From: Streptomyces sp. NBC_00247
Lineage (GTDB): Bacteria; Actinomycetota; Actinomycetes; Streptomycetales; Streptomycetaceae
NCBI RefSeq assembly: GCF_036188265.1
Contig: NZ_CP108093.1
Span: 7,159,001-7,223,000 of the forward strand
Direction of reading: 5' to 3'
Length of the DNA: 64,000 nt
Under the pieces are notes generated by a model. That model searched no databases. It had not been told where the DNA came from and was given only the letters and a program-made list of their open reading frames with translations. The position numbers and the translations under genes are program-made. This document shows, in pieces, positions 43,988 through 53,271 of the stretch (within the stretch, counting starts at the first letter, position 1; each line of letters begins with the position of its first letter).

Positions 43988-44250
43988 TGCGCACTCCTTC
44001 GAGGGGAAGAAGTGGCGGTCCGTCCGGCACCGCGTACGAGCGCGTGGCTCTGCTCCATCGACAGGTGTCGATGGACAGCAGGGCGCACGGGCTTTTACTC
44101 CGAGTGCCCCCATGCTACGACCAACCGCCCCCCCGGAAGGAAGGCGGCCGGCACCCTCAGTCCGCCCCAGGGGCGGGTGGCACGGGTGCCGGCCGGAACT
44201 CAGCCCACCCGAAGGCGGCCCGCAGGTACCGTAGCCGCGCACCGCCCCGG

Positions 44251-44814
44251 CTACGAGAAGTACGGTTTTCTCGGCACAGCGAGTCCTGCAGGAGCAACCC
44301 TCGTGATCAGAGCAGGCCGCCGACACCGCGTGCGCACCCTGGCGGACCTCGCCGCGCAGCACGCCGTAGGCATTGACCAGTACACCCGCCTCAAGCCCTG
44401 CAGACCGAGGGGTTCCCGGCTCCGGTCAGCTCGGAGGGCGCCCGCACCCAGCTGTACGACGGTGAGCAGCTCGCCTACGGCCAGGGCCGGCGGGTCCCCG
44501 GGCATGTCGGTCTTTCGTCCGCCCCGGTCGGCGGCCCGTTTGGGCCGACATACCTCGACGACGTGCCCGCCGGCCTGGCTGAGGAAGGACTCCAGACCGG
44601 CGCCGTAGCTGCCGATGCCCTCCAGAGCCCAGCAGCGGCGTCCTGGGACGCGCTCGCGGCCGAAGTCCAGCGGACGGCGGTATCCGCAGGCATTTGCCGG
44701 GGGGTCGGTGCTGGCCAGGACTGCTCCGATGGGGCTGACAGCCGCTGCTGCGAGGGCGTCCCCGCGGGTATCGACGCCGGTGACGCCGTCGACCCGTTCT
44801 GCGAGGATGGCCAC
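44251..44814 (-). pseudogene. IS110-family transposase N-terminal remnant
   Basis: The start AILAERVDGVTGVDTRGDAL then SPIGAVLASTDPP, ACGYRRPLDFGRERVPGRRC, WALEGIGSYGAGLESFLSQA and HVVEVCRPKRAADRGGRKTD follows the DEDD RuvC-like half of IS110 transposases (GVDTH.D, WA.EGTGS.GAGL, VVEV.RPKR). The first catalytic Asp is kept but the sequence then drifts and stops; the C-terminal Ser domain is missing. Confidence 0.75.
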
Positions 44815-45439
44815 TCGGTTGTTCTCCTTGACGGGCGGACGACTGTGGTCGGCGTCGGCCTGGATGGAGTCACCGCGTGGCGGAACTGAGATGAGTCACG
44901 CCGCAAGGCGGACAAGCTGCTGATCAAGTCAACGGGTCGGCCAGGTCGGCGCCGATGTCCGGCAGACATCTCGGGAGACGACAGCCCCTGACGGGGCGCC
45001 AGTTATGTTTCGAGTCATGCCGGATCATCGGCGCCGAGCCCGGCAGCAACCCATCCCGGGCCGCAGGAGAACTCTCACGGTTATGTTTTTCGCGGTCCTG
45101 CAACGGGACCGCAGGCCTCCGGGCCCGGGCTCGGGCTTCCCCTGCTTCTCCCGCCGTGCCCGTGGCGGGGGCTGGCTGGGCGTGGGCGTTGAGGCAGGGG
45201 GCCGCGCGGCCGCTGCGCGGCGGGCCGACCGGAGCGCTCGCGAGGGCCGCCGGCCCTGGTCGCACGACGCCACGGGAAGTGAGGGGACGGCGCGCCCTGG
45301 AAGCCCGGAGGGCGGGGCGCGTCGGGCAGTGGCGTACCACGGGCTGTTCCTGTAAGCCTCGTACGCCGTTTCCACAGCTGGTGCAGGTGCGCGCCCCTGT
45401 GAAGGTATGAGATCCGACAGGCGAAGCACTCGATCCAGT
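44815..45439. other. Region upstream of tap with no supported gene
   Basis: No convincing protein, RNA or IS sequence was seen here on either strand. It probably holds more eroded mobile-element DNA. Confidence 0.4.
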
Positions 45440-45525
45440 CGTCTTTTCGAGTTAAAAAAAGGGTCTAGAAAATGGATAACTTGAGGGGTAATCAGGATAG
45501 GGTGGGTGCTGGAAGGAGATCCCCC
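45440..45525 (+). promoter_or_regulatory. A/T-rich promoter region and leader of tap
   Basis: The stretch around gagttaaaaaaagggtctagaaaatgg is strikingly A-rich for this genome and sits 50 to 80 bases upstream of tap; tagaaa may serve as a -10. The ribosome binding site is ggaaggag. Confidence 0.5.
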
Positions 45526-47661
45526 ATGGCATCCGAGGAAGAGTTGTTCGCGTCGGTGGACGCGCTGCTGGCGGAGGAGCCGCAGCTGCCGCCTCCGGCG
45601 GAGCGGGCCCGGCTGCGTGAGGCTGCAGGTATCACGCAGGCCCGGCTCGCGGTCGCGCTGAAGACGTCGACGCAGTCCATCAAGAACTACGAGAACGGCC
45701 GTTCCGAGCCGAAGTCGCCGCGTCTGGAGGCGTACCAGCGGCTGCTGAACGGGTGGGCGGCGAAGTACCCCGTCCTCGCCATCCCCGCCGCTGCCGCCCC
45801 GGCCGTCGCGCCGCAGGCTCAGCCGGTGCCGGAGACGTTCACCGCCGCGGCCGTGCCCGAGGCGCCCGAGCCGGAGACCGTCGCGCCGGCCCCGGCGCCC
45901 GCCGCCTCGGCCGCCTCGGCCGCACCGGAGCGACCGGCTGCCCGTCCGGCGACCTCGTCGCACCGCCCTGCCGCGAAGAAGGCCGCAGCCGCGAAGCCCG
46001 CGATGGACCCGCGCTTTCCGAACGGGCCGCTCGCGGTGCTGGACGAGCACGGCTCCGCGTACGGCCTCGACGACCTGGTGCTCCACTGCCCGGCGACCAC
46101 GATCGTGGAGCTCGTGGAGTGGACGCTTCGCGAGTCCGGCCTCGGCGCGCCGAAGCTGCACCGCAACGGCAAGGACTCCGACCCGCTGATCGTGCTCACC
46201 GCCGGGGCCGCGGTGAAGTTCGGGCTGCCCGAGCGCCTGGAGGACCGCCGCGGGCTGCGCCTGGAAGAGGGCCACCCGGTCGTCAAGCAGGTCCTGAAGG
46301 CGAAGTGGCAGCTCACGAAGCGCGGCTTCGGCCCCTGGGCTCGGATCTACCGCACGGCGCAGGGCCGCGACCGGCAGTGCGTGCAGCTCGCGATCCTGCC
46401 CTGGGACGCCCTCGACACCCGGTCCTGGCCCGGAGTGGCCGACATGGAGCCGGCCGACATCGCCCAGGTCCTCGGGCTTTTCGCCCAGCGGGTCATCACC
46501 CCGCGCGGCAGCACCGCCGTCTCCGGCCTGGAACTGATGACCGCGCTGCGCCCGCCGACGAAGGCCGTGCGGGACGAGGAGACCGGCAACTGGGTGTCCG
46601 GCCCCAACCCCGGGTCGCTGGGGACAAAGCCGATGGACCCGGCGCCGCCGGAGGGCCAGGTCGAGCACCCGGCCGTCCACCGCATCGGGTGGAAGGGCGG
46701 CTTCCTCAAGGAGGAGGCGTACCAGTGGGTCCGGCCGGTGGAGACCCTCACGTACGACGAGTGCCTGCTCCCGTACGCGGTGGGCCTCGACCTGAACACC
46801 GCGTTCCTCGCGGCCGCGGCCCGGCTCACGGTCGGCCTGTCGGAACCCGTCCACTTCGTCGGCCCGACGTTCAACCCGAAGATCCCCGGGTCGTGGCTGG
46901 TTGACCTGTCCCACGTGGACATCGACCCGCGCCTGCCCTCGCCGTTCACCCCGACCGGCGAACGCCCGACGGGACCGGCCTGGTACCAGACGCACACCGT
47001 CGCCTACGCCCAGGAGCTCGGCTACAACGTCGAACCACTGGAGGCGTACCTGCGACGGGAGACCGGCGCGTACCTGGACCCGTGGCACGACCGGCTCAAG
47101 ACCGCGTACCTGGACACCCTCGCCGGCATGGGCGTCACCAAGGACCTCACCGACGCCGAGTTCCTCGCGGCGATGGAGCGGCACAAACGGGTCGACCCGG
47201 TGCTGACCGCTGTGCTCGCCGGGATCAAGGGAGCGGTGAAGGGCGGCATCGGCAAGCTGTTCGAGAACCCGCAAGGCAAGGGACACAGGGACGGCGAGCC
47301 ATGGCCGGCCATGATGCGCCCGACCTGGCGCCCCGACATCCGGGCCGCCGTCATCGCGAAGTCCCGGGTCAACATGCACCGCAAGCTCGCGAACATGGCG
47401 AAGATGACCGGCATGTACCCGCTCGCGGTGCTGTCCGACTGCGTCGTCTACCCGACCCCCAGCGCCAGCCCGCTCGACTTCCTCCCCTACGCGGCCTCCG
47501 GGAAGCCGCAGCCCGGCGCCTTCCGCCTCGGCCCCACCCCGGGCCTCGCGAAGCTCGAAGGCGTCCAGGAGATGGTCTGGGCCGTCGACCTGATGGAGAA
47601 GGGCCTCAACCCGGCCCGCCACATCAAGGGCGGCGACGCCGTCCTGGACGAAGGAGAGTAG
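45526..47661 (+). CDS. tap: Telomere-associated protein Tap
   Basis: 711 residues, ATG behind ggaaggag. An N-terminal XRE-type HTH (about 25-72: RLREAAGITQARLAVALKTS, SIKNYENGRSEPKSPRLEAY) is followed by an Ala/Pro linker (about 85-160) and a large C-terminal region (GPLAVLDEHGSAYGLDDLVL, then YAVGLDLNTAFLAAAARL). Length, layout and the tpg gene immediately downstream match Tap of linear Streptomyces replicons. Tap binds the single-stranded telomere overhang and recruits Tpg so the 3' ends can be filled by protein-primed synthesis. Only four bases separate it from tpg. Confidence 0.92.
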   Translation: MASEEELFASVDALLAEEPQLPPPAERARLREAAGITQARLAVALKTSTQSIKNYENGRSEPKSPRLEAYQRLLNGWAAKYPVLAIPAAAAPAVAPQAQPVPETFTAAAVPEAPEPETVAPAPAPAASAASAAPERPAARPATSSHRPAAKKAAAAKPAMDPRFPNGPLAVLDEHGSAYGLDDLVLHCPATTIVELVEWTLRESGLGAPKLHRNGKDSDPLIVLTAGAAVKFGLPERLEDRRGLRLEEGHPVVKQVLKAKWQLTKRGFGPWARIYRTAQGRDRQCVQLAILPWDALDTRSWPGVADMEPADIAQVLGLFAQRVITPRGSTAVSGLELMTALRPPTKAVRDEETGNWVSGPNPGSLGTKPMDPAPPEGQVEHPAVHRIGWKGGFLKEEAYQWVRPVETLTYDECLLPYAVGLDLNTAFLAAAARLTVGLSEPVHFVGPTFNPKIPGSWLVDLSHVDIDPRLPSPFTPTGERPTGPAWYQTHTVAYAQELGYNVEPLEAYLRRETGAYLDPWHDRLKTAYLDTLAGMGVTKDLTDAEFLAAMERHKRVDPVLTAVLAGIKGAVKGGIGKLFENPQGKGHRDGEPWPAMMRPTWRPDIRAAVIAKSRVNMHRKLANMAKMTGMYPLAVLSDCVVYPTPSASPLDFLPYAASGKPQPGAFRLGPTPGLAKLEGVQEMVWAVDLMEKGLNPARHIKGGDAVLDEGE

Positions 47662-47665
47662 AGCC

Positions 47666-48220
47666 GTGGGCGAGATCGACGACGCGATCGAGCGCGCCGA
47701 CCGCGAGCACTTCACCCGCCAGCCGCCCAAGACCCTCAAGGGCCAGATCCGCTACCTGCTGCGCCGGCTGGGCAGCGCCAAGGCCGTCGCGGCGGAACTC
47801 GGCGTCACCGCCGACTCCGTCAACCGCTACCGGCGCGGGGCCCGCAAGCACCCCCGCGCCGACGTCGCCTCCAAAATCGACGACGCCGTACGAGCCCGGT
47901 GGCAGCCCCAGGTCCGCAAACGCCGGCAGAAGCAGGCCGCCGCCACCGGTATCACCGTGGAAACCCGCGCCCGGTTCGGCTACAAGTCGTCCGCCGGATC
48001 GACCGACGACGGCCGGTTCCGCCGCCTCACCGTCAAGCTCCCCGCGGCCTACGCCCAGCGCCTCTTCGACGCCCGCGACACAGGATCCAGCGACCAGCAG
48101 ATGCGCGACATCATCGCCGAAGGATTCAAGGAAGTGTATTTCCAGGACGGTGGTGCCCGGGCTCTGGGACTGTCGGACGTGGAAATCAACGACATCGATT
48201 ACCTCGACCTCGAATACTGA
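47666..48220 (+). CDS. tpg: Telomere terminal protein Tpg
   Basis: 184 residues from a GTG behind gaaggaga. The start GEIDDAIERADREHFTRQPP, then LKGQIRYLLRRLGSAKAVAA, then VTADSVNRYRRGARKHPRAD shows an HTH-like N-terminus; RRLTVKLPAAYAQRLFDARD and DIDYLDLEY end it. This is the size and pattern of Tpg, which is covalently attached to the 5' telomere ends and primes end synthesis. A Thr in the N-terminal half is the nucleotide-accepting residue in studied Tpgs. Confidence 0.93.
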   Translation: MGEIDDAIERADREHFTRQPPKTLKGQIRYLLRRLGSAKAVAAELGVTADSVNRYRRGARKHPRADVASKIDDAVRARWQPQVRKRRQKQAAATGITVETRARFGYKSSAGSTDDGRFRRLTVKLPAAYAQRLFDARDTGSSDQQMRDIIAEGFKEVYFQDGGARALGLSDVEINDIDYLDLEY

Positions 48221-48654
48221 TGCGGAGCCACCCACGGCCAGCGTCAATGACCCGTACCCGGACCCGCACAACGACGCCGAACGGGTCGCGAACCGGCAGG
48301 CCGCCGACGACGGACATCTGGATCGGTGGCGGCCGGGGCATCAATGCCCTCGTCGGTGAGCCGATCCGCAAGCACCGCGACCTGGACCTGGCGCACCGCA
48401 ATGACCAGGAGCCAGGGGTGATCGCGGCCTTTTCCCAAGCTGGATTCGCCGGGACTGTGGAGGGGCGAGCGGTGCGGTTCGTGGTCACCGACCCCGGTGG
48501 TCGGGAGATCGATCTGCGCCCGCTGCTCTTCGCCGCCGACGGGTCCGCCTCGCTCGATCCGGGCCCGAGCGGGGTGGGGTGTGGCAGAACCTCCACCCGG
48601 CGTGCCGGCAACATCGCGGAACCCCCGGACATGGACGGCTGGACCTGGGGCTGA
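48220..48654 (+). pseudogene. Truncated nucleotidyltransferase-like remnant
   Basis: An ATG overlapping the tpg stop opens 144 codons. The core (TDIWIGGGRGINALVGEPIR, KHRDLDLAHRNDQEPGVIAA, RFVVTDPGGREIDLRPLLFA) matches the antibiotic-nucleotidyltransferase fold, usually WIGGGWGVDALVG...HRDLDLAV. The WGVD of that motif has become RGIN, the N-terminus is replaced by Arg/Thr-rich sequence, and the end is short. I regard it as decayed, though a residual product coupled to tpg is possible. Confidence 0.6.
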
Positions 48655-48730
48655 CTGCTTCCGTGCCCCGTCCCCGCACCCGGCGGACGCCGCCGATCGG
48701 GTGCGGGGACACGATGAAGGGCCCGTGCGG

Positions 48731-48961
48731 TCAGGCGGCGTGGGTGTCGGTCGGTGTCGCCTCGTCGAGCATGGCGAGGGTCAGGACGTTGCCGGAGATG
48801 CCCCAGCCGCCGTCGGCGACCTCTTCGACCAGCACCATGGTGTTGTTGCGGGCGCGCTCGCCGTAGAGCTCGACGTACAGCTCGGTGGTGCGGGTGACGA
48901 TCTGCTCCTTCTGCTTCGGGGTGAGGGTCTTCTCGGGGACCTTGAAGTTCGCGAAAGGCAT
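48731..48961 (-). CDS. 4-oxalocrotonate tautomerase-family protein
   Basis: 76 residues behind aaggaacaacc. It begins with Met-Pro, giving the catalytic N-terminal Pro of tautomerases, then FANFKVPEKTLTPKQKEQIV, TELYVELYGERAR and MVLVEEVADGGWGISGNVLT. Members isomerise enol/keto pairs of small unsaturated acids as homohexamers. Its neighbour is a broken SDR, which may be what it once worked with. Confidence 0.88.
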   Translation of the reverse strand: MPFANFKVPEKTLTPKQKEQIVTRTTELYVELYGERARNNTMVLVEEVADGGWGISGNVLTLAMLDEATPTDTHAA

Positions 48962-48990
48962 GGCTGGTTGTTCCTTCTGCCGGTGGGGCG

Positions 48991-49905
48991 TTACAGGGAG
49001 CTGCCTGCGGTGAGCAGGCTGTCCAGTCCGATGCGGCGGAAGAAGTCGGCGCGGAGGCGATCGGCGACCGCGGAGACGACTTCGCTGCCGTCCCGGCTGG
49101 GGTCTATGTGGGTGTGCAGCGGCCGAGTGGGTGTTTCATCGCGACCAGTCGCGCGACGGCTTCGGCGACCTCGGTCACATCGGTGTCCGAAGGGATGAGC
49201 GCGGCCAGGCGCTTGCCCAGATCGCTCATGAGGGGGTATGGCGCTGGTCGTAGGATTCCGCACGGGCGACGTCGGCTGGGGTGCCTGCGTTGGCGAAGTG
49301 GCTGGTGCCGGTGGCGAATGCACCGGGCACCACGATGGTGGTGTCGATGCAGAACGGGAGCACCTCGGCGGCGTAGCTGACGGCCAGGGCGTCCATCGCG
49401 GCCTTGGCGGCGAAGTGCGGGGGCCAGGAACGGGGGGCAGCCGCCGCGGGTGCTGGAGCTGCCGATCCACACCAGCAGCCCAGAGCCCTGCTCACGCACC
49501 GTGCAGGGCGGCGCGGTTGGCGCGCTGCGTGCCCAGGACGTTCACGTCGTACAGGTCTGCGAACTGCTCGGCTGTGAACGCCTCGGCGGTGCCCAGGACC
49601 ATGTGCCCGGCGTTGTGCACGACCGCATCCGGCCGACCGCGCTCGGCGGTGATCCGGTCGACTGCGGCGTCGGCGGAATCCTGGGAGGTGACGTCCAACT
49701 CGACGGCGTGCACGTCGACCTGGTGGTCGGTGCCGTAGCGCGCGAGGTCGGCTGCCGCGGTCGCGTTGCGGGTCGCGATCTGGCGGATGCCTGCGTACAC
49801 GGTGTGACCGGCGAGGGCCAGAGCACCCACGGACAGTGCTCCGATGCCGCTGGAGGCCCCGGTGACGAAGATGACCTTCCCACTGTCGTCGTCTTCACGA
49901 CTTGG
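48991..49905 (-). pseudogene. Frameshifted SDR gene
   Basis: Minus-strand pieces in order: GKVIFVTGASSGIG, GALALAGHTVYAGIRQIATR, ELDVTSQDSADAAVDRITAE, VVHNAGHMVLGTAEAFTAEQ, DLYDVNVLGTQRANRAALHG, a stop near 49495, GLLVWIGSSSTRGG (catalytic Ser), then FAAKAAMDALAVSYAAEVLP (Lys; its Tyr is lost) and IVVPGAFATGTSHFAN. At least two frameshifts and the loss of the YxxxK Tyr make it inactive. It sits between the tautomerase and a working SDR. Confidence 0.75.
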
Positions 49906-49939
49906 CCTTTCGTTGATCGACGTGGTGGCTGCGGGCGGT

Positions 49940-50722
49940 TCAGATGATTCCGCCGTTGGCGCGGATGACCTGACCGTTGATCCAGTGGCCGGCCGGGGAG
50001 GCCAGGAAGGCGACGACCTCGGCGATGTCGGCCGGGGTGCCGAGGCGCTCCAGCGGGGGCTGGGCGGCCAGGCGGGCGATGGTTTCCTCGTCCTTGCCGT
50101 CCAGGAACAGGTCGGTGGCCGTGGGGCCGGGCGCGACGGTGTTGGCGGTGACGTTCCGGCCCCGCAGTTCCCGGGCCAGGATCAGCGTCAGCGCCTCGAC
50201 CGCGCTCTTGCCGGCGGCGTACGCGCCATAGCCCGGGAAGGCCAACCCCACGACCGACGTCGAGAACGTCACGATCGCGCCGCCGGGACGCACCCGCCGG
50301 GCGGCTTGCTGGACGACGACGAACGCGCCGCGGATGTTCGTGCGGTGCAGGTCGTCCAGGACGGCCAGGTCCAGTTCGGCGATCGGCGCCAGGTGCATCC
50401 GCCCGGCCGCGTGCACGACGACGTCGACGCCGCCGAACTCTGCTTCGGCCGCGTCGAACAAGGCCGCGACCGCGGGTGCGTCGGCGACGTCCGCGCGCAC
50501 GGCGATCGCCCGGCCACCGCTGCCGACGGCCTCCTTCACTGCGGCTACGGCCCCGTCCTGGCTGCCTGCGTAGCCGACCACGACGGCGTACCCGTCGGCG
50601 GCCAGCCGACCGACGGTCCGGCGGCCGATGCCGCGCGAGCCACCGGTGACGATCGCGACACGGGGTGAGGAGGAAGTCTGGGCCGGGGCAGCGGCCCCGT
50701 CGAGAGAAGTGGGGGTAGGCAT
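49940..50722 (-). CDS. SDR-family oxidoreductase (3-ketoacyl reductase-like)
   Basis: 260 residues behind caggagccggctct. TGGSRGIG (cofactor), HAAG, catalytic Ser in VTFSTSVVGLAF, YGAYAAGK with Tyr and Lys, then PGPTATDLFL and HWINGQVIRANGG. It is an NADPH-type classical SDR. It is divergent from a MmyB-type XRE regulator at 50.9 kb, which probably controls it. Confidence 0.92.
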   Translation of the reverse strand: MPTPTSLDGAAAPAQTSSSPRVAIVTGGSRGIGRRTVGRLAADGYAVVVGYAGSQDGAVAAVKEAVGSGGRAIAVRADVADAPAVAALFDAAEAEFGGVDVVVHAAGRMHLAPIAELDLAVLDDLHRTNIRGAFVVVQQAARRVRPGGAIVTFSTSVVGLAFPGYGAYAAGKSAVEALTLILARELRGRNVTANTVAPGPTATDLFLDGKDEETIARLAAQPPLERLGTPADIAEVVAFLASPAGHWINGQVIRANGGII

Positions 50723-50829
50723 AGAGCCGGCTCCTGTGGTGGATGGGGGTGGGGCCGCGGCCTTGCCGTTGCCCTGCGGCGTCCTCCACGATCGGCCGGT
50801 TCCCCATTCCTAGCCAGGGCTGCGTCTAC

Positions 50830-50850
50830 CCAGGGGATGCCACCCCCTGG
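50830..50850. promoter_or_regulatory. Candidate operator between SDR and XRE regulator
   Basis: ccagggg (50830-50836) and cccctgg (50844-50850) form an inverted repeat with a 7-base spacer in the divergent promoter region. Confidence 0.35.
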
Positions 50851-50882
50851 CTGCGCTCCGGCGTACGAGCGACCATGGAGGG

Positions 50883-51836
50883 GTGAACCTTCCAGAACTC
50901 GGCGCCTTCCTCAGGACCCGCCGCGACCGCATCCGCCCCGCCGAAGTCGGTCTCCCCCAAGGCCCGCGCCGGCGCGTCCCCGGGCTGCGCCGCGAGGAAG
51001 TCGCGCAGCTGGCCGGGCTGTCAGCCGACTACTACACCGAGCTGGAACGCGGCAGCGCAAAGAACCGCGTGCAGCCCTCGGCCCAGACCCTGGCCGCCCT
51101 CGCCCGGGCCCTGCGCCTGAACGGCGACGAGCGCGACCACCTGTTCCACCTGGCCGAACGACCGATCCCCCCATCGGTACACGGACCATCGGCACACGTG
51201 CAGCCCGCGCTCCTCGGACTCCTGGACCGGCTGTCCAACACCCCCGCGCGCGTCATCACCGACCTGCACGAAACCCTGGTGGAGAACGACCTGGCCCGGA
51301 CCCTGCTCGGCACATCCCCGGCACACCGCGGCCCGGCGGCGAGCTTCGTGTACCGCTGGTTCACCGACCCGCAGACGCGCGAGATCTACCCGCCCGATGA
51401 CCACCCGCGCCACTCCCGGGTGTTCGTAGCCGACCTCCAAGCAGCGGCCGCCCGGCGCGGCAGGGACACGGAGGTCACCAAAATGGTCGCCGCGCTGCGT
51501 CGCCGCAGCCAGGAGTTCGCAGCCCTCTGGGACACCCACGACGTCGCGGTGCGCCGCATGGACCACAAGAGGATCGTCCACCCCATGCTCGGCGTCATCG
51601 AACTCGACTGCTACAACCTCCTCAGCGAGGACGGACGGCAACGACTGCTGTGGTTCACCGCCCCGACCGGGAGCCCGGGAGCCGAGCGGCTGGAACTGCT
51701 GTCCGTCGTAGGGAGCCAGGAGCTGGGCGCCCCGGAGGGCATGGCACCGGAGAGACTGTCCGCAGCGGAATCCGGAGCGCCGGGCATCACGCCGAACGCT
51801 GACCGGCGTGATGTCAGGACTGAGCGGCCGGCTTGA
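50883..51836 (+). CDS. XRE-family regulator with MmyB-like ligand domain
   Basis: 317 residues from a GTG just after tggagg. The HTH (about 8-80) has LPQGPRRRVPGLRREEVAQL, AGLSADYYTELERGSAKNRV and QTLAALARALRL; the MmyB-like domain (about 100-260) has RVITDLHETLVENDLARTLL and RRRSQEFAALWDTHDVAVR. A 50-residue Ala/Glu-rich tail is extra. It faces the SDR gene. Confidence 0.9.
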   Translation: MNLPELGAFLRTRRDRIRPAEVGLPQGPRRRVPGLRREEVAQLAGLSADYYTELERGSAKNRVQPSAQTLAALARALRLNGDERDHLFHLAERPIPPSVHGPSAHVQPALLGLLDRLSNTPARVITDLHETLVENDLARTLLGTSPAHRGPAASFVYRWFTDPQTREIYPPDDHPRHSRVFVADLQAAAARRGRDTEVTKMVAALRRRSQEFAALWDTHDVAVRRMDHKRIVHPMLGVIELDCYNLLSEDGRQRLLWFTAPTGSPGAERLELLSVVGSQELGAPEGMAPERLSAAESGAPGITPNADRRDVRTERPA

Positions 51837-52089
51837 GAGCGGCGCCGGTGTCGGTCGGCTCAGCGAGCGGCTGTCATAGACGGCAGGCCTCCAGGGGCCA
51901 TTGCCCGACTCGAGTCAACCTGGCGCGACAGCGCAGGGGAAGGACCGACCTGATCTCCCTGTGGACCGCGGCTCCGTCGTACGCGATGAGGTGGGGCGTG
52001 GTCAGCGCCGAGACCCACATCCGCGGCAGAGGTCAGCCGATGATCACCCCGGGGGAGTGGTGCTGCCCCCGGGGCCCGGGACCGGGATA

Positions 52090-53154
52090 TCAGCGGCGGG
52101 GTTCGACCTTCAGGTCGCCCTGGGTCACCGTGCGCATCCTGTCACTGGCGAGTATCTCGTGCGGGAAGCCGAGTTCGATCGCGCTGGCCTCTTCAAGGCG
52201 GGCCAGTTGGGAAGCGGTGAAGTCGACCTCCAGGGCGCCCAGATTGTCCTCCAGTTGCGACAGAGTGCGGGCGCCGACGAGCGATGTCGTCACGTCCGGG
52301 TTCTGCAGGGTCCAGGCCAGCCCGACCTGTGCGGTCGTGCGGCCCAGCTCGGTGGCGACCTCCTTCACGACATCAGCGATATCCAGATTGCCCGCGGTGA
52401 GCCCGCCGTTGGCGATGTTGAAGTTCTTACGGGTGCCGTCGTCGACCGCGGCGTTCGTCGCGGCCAGATCGTCGCGGCTGTACTTACCGGTGAGCACTCC
52501 GCCCGCCAGTGGCGAGTACGGCACCACTGCCAGTCCCATCTCGCGTGCCATGGGGATCAGGTCGCGTTCACCGGTGCGCTCGATCAGGTTGTATTCGATC
52601 TGCAGGGCGACCAGCGGCGACCAGCCGCGGAGGTCGGCGATCGCCTGCATGCGCGACACCTGCCAGGCCGGGGCGTTGGAGATCGCCACGTACAGGACCT
52701 TGCCCTGCCGGACCAGATCGTCCAAACCGCGCAGGATCTCCTCGACCGGTGTCGTGAAATCCCACACGTGCAGGTAGAGCAGATCGATGTAGTCCGTATT
52801 CAGCTGTCGCAGACTGGCTTCCACCGAAGCGAAAAGGCTCTTGCGGTGGGGGCCCCCGGAATTCGGGTCGCCGGGCCGGCGCAGCGTGGTGTATTTCGTC
52901 GCCAGCACCAGGCTTTCGCGGTCGTCCCGGGTGAATTCGCCCAGCAGGCGCTCGGAGCTGCCGTCGGTGTAGGTGTTGGCGGTGTCGATGAAGTTGCCGC
53001 CGCGCTCGACGTAATGGTCGAACAACTTGCGCGCCTCGTCCTGCTCGGCGCCCCAGCCCCACTCGGTGCCGAAGGTCGCCGCGCCCAGCGCCAGCGGTGA
53101 GACCCGCAGCCCGGAGCGGCCCAGCAGCCGGTAGCTGTCGAGGGTGAGCGACAT
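52090..53154 (-). CDS. Aldo/keto reductase
   Basis: 354 residues behind ggaggacacg. The barrel begins YRLLGRSGLRVSPLALGAAT; NFIDTANTYTDGSSERLLGE gives catalytic Asp and Tyr, KYTTLRRPGD the Lys, DLLYLHVWD the His, and SLVGARTLSQLEDN the cofactor loop. It is divergent from another MmyB-type regulator at 53.3 kb. Confidence 0.92.
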   Translation of the reverse strand: MSLTLDSYRLLGRSGLRVSPLALGAATFGTEWGWGAEQDEARKLFDHYVERGGNFIDTANTYTDGSSERLLGEFTRDDRESLVLATKYTTLRRPGDPNSGGPHRKSLFASVEASLRQLNTDYIDLLYLHVWDFTTPVEEILRGLDDLVRQGKVLYVAISNAPAWQVSRMQAIADLRGWSPLVALQIEYNLIERTGERDLIPMAREMGLAVVPYSPLAGGVLTGKYSRDDLAATNAAVDDGTRKNFNIANGGLTAGNLDIADVVKEVATELGRTTAQVGLAWTLQNPDVTTSLVGARTLSQLEDNLGALEVDFTASQLARLEEASAIELGFPHEILASDRMRTVTQGDLKVEPRR

Positions 53155-53271
53155 CGTGTCCTCCTGTGCTTGTGGTCCGTCGTCGGGTACCAGGCTCCGA
53201 CCGCCGTGCGCCGCGGGTAAGGGAGAGAAGTTCCTGGGAACACGAGTCCTACCCTGGCGGTTGGACCGAGC

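Noticed and set aside
44815..45439. Searched for a telomere palindrome cluster upstream of tap
   Set aside because: No series of closely spaced palindromes like a Streptomyces telomere was seen; only scattered GC-rich repeats.
45025..47739. 904-codon open frame antisense to tap
   Set aside because: It is the complement of the Tap coding sequence with no recognisable protein features; length results from high GC content.
48300..48654. Called an aminoglycoside resistance gene
   Set aside because: The WGVD part of the active-site motif is lost and the protein is truncated, so resistance is not supported.
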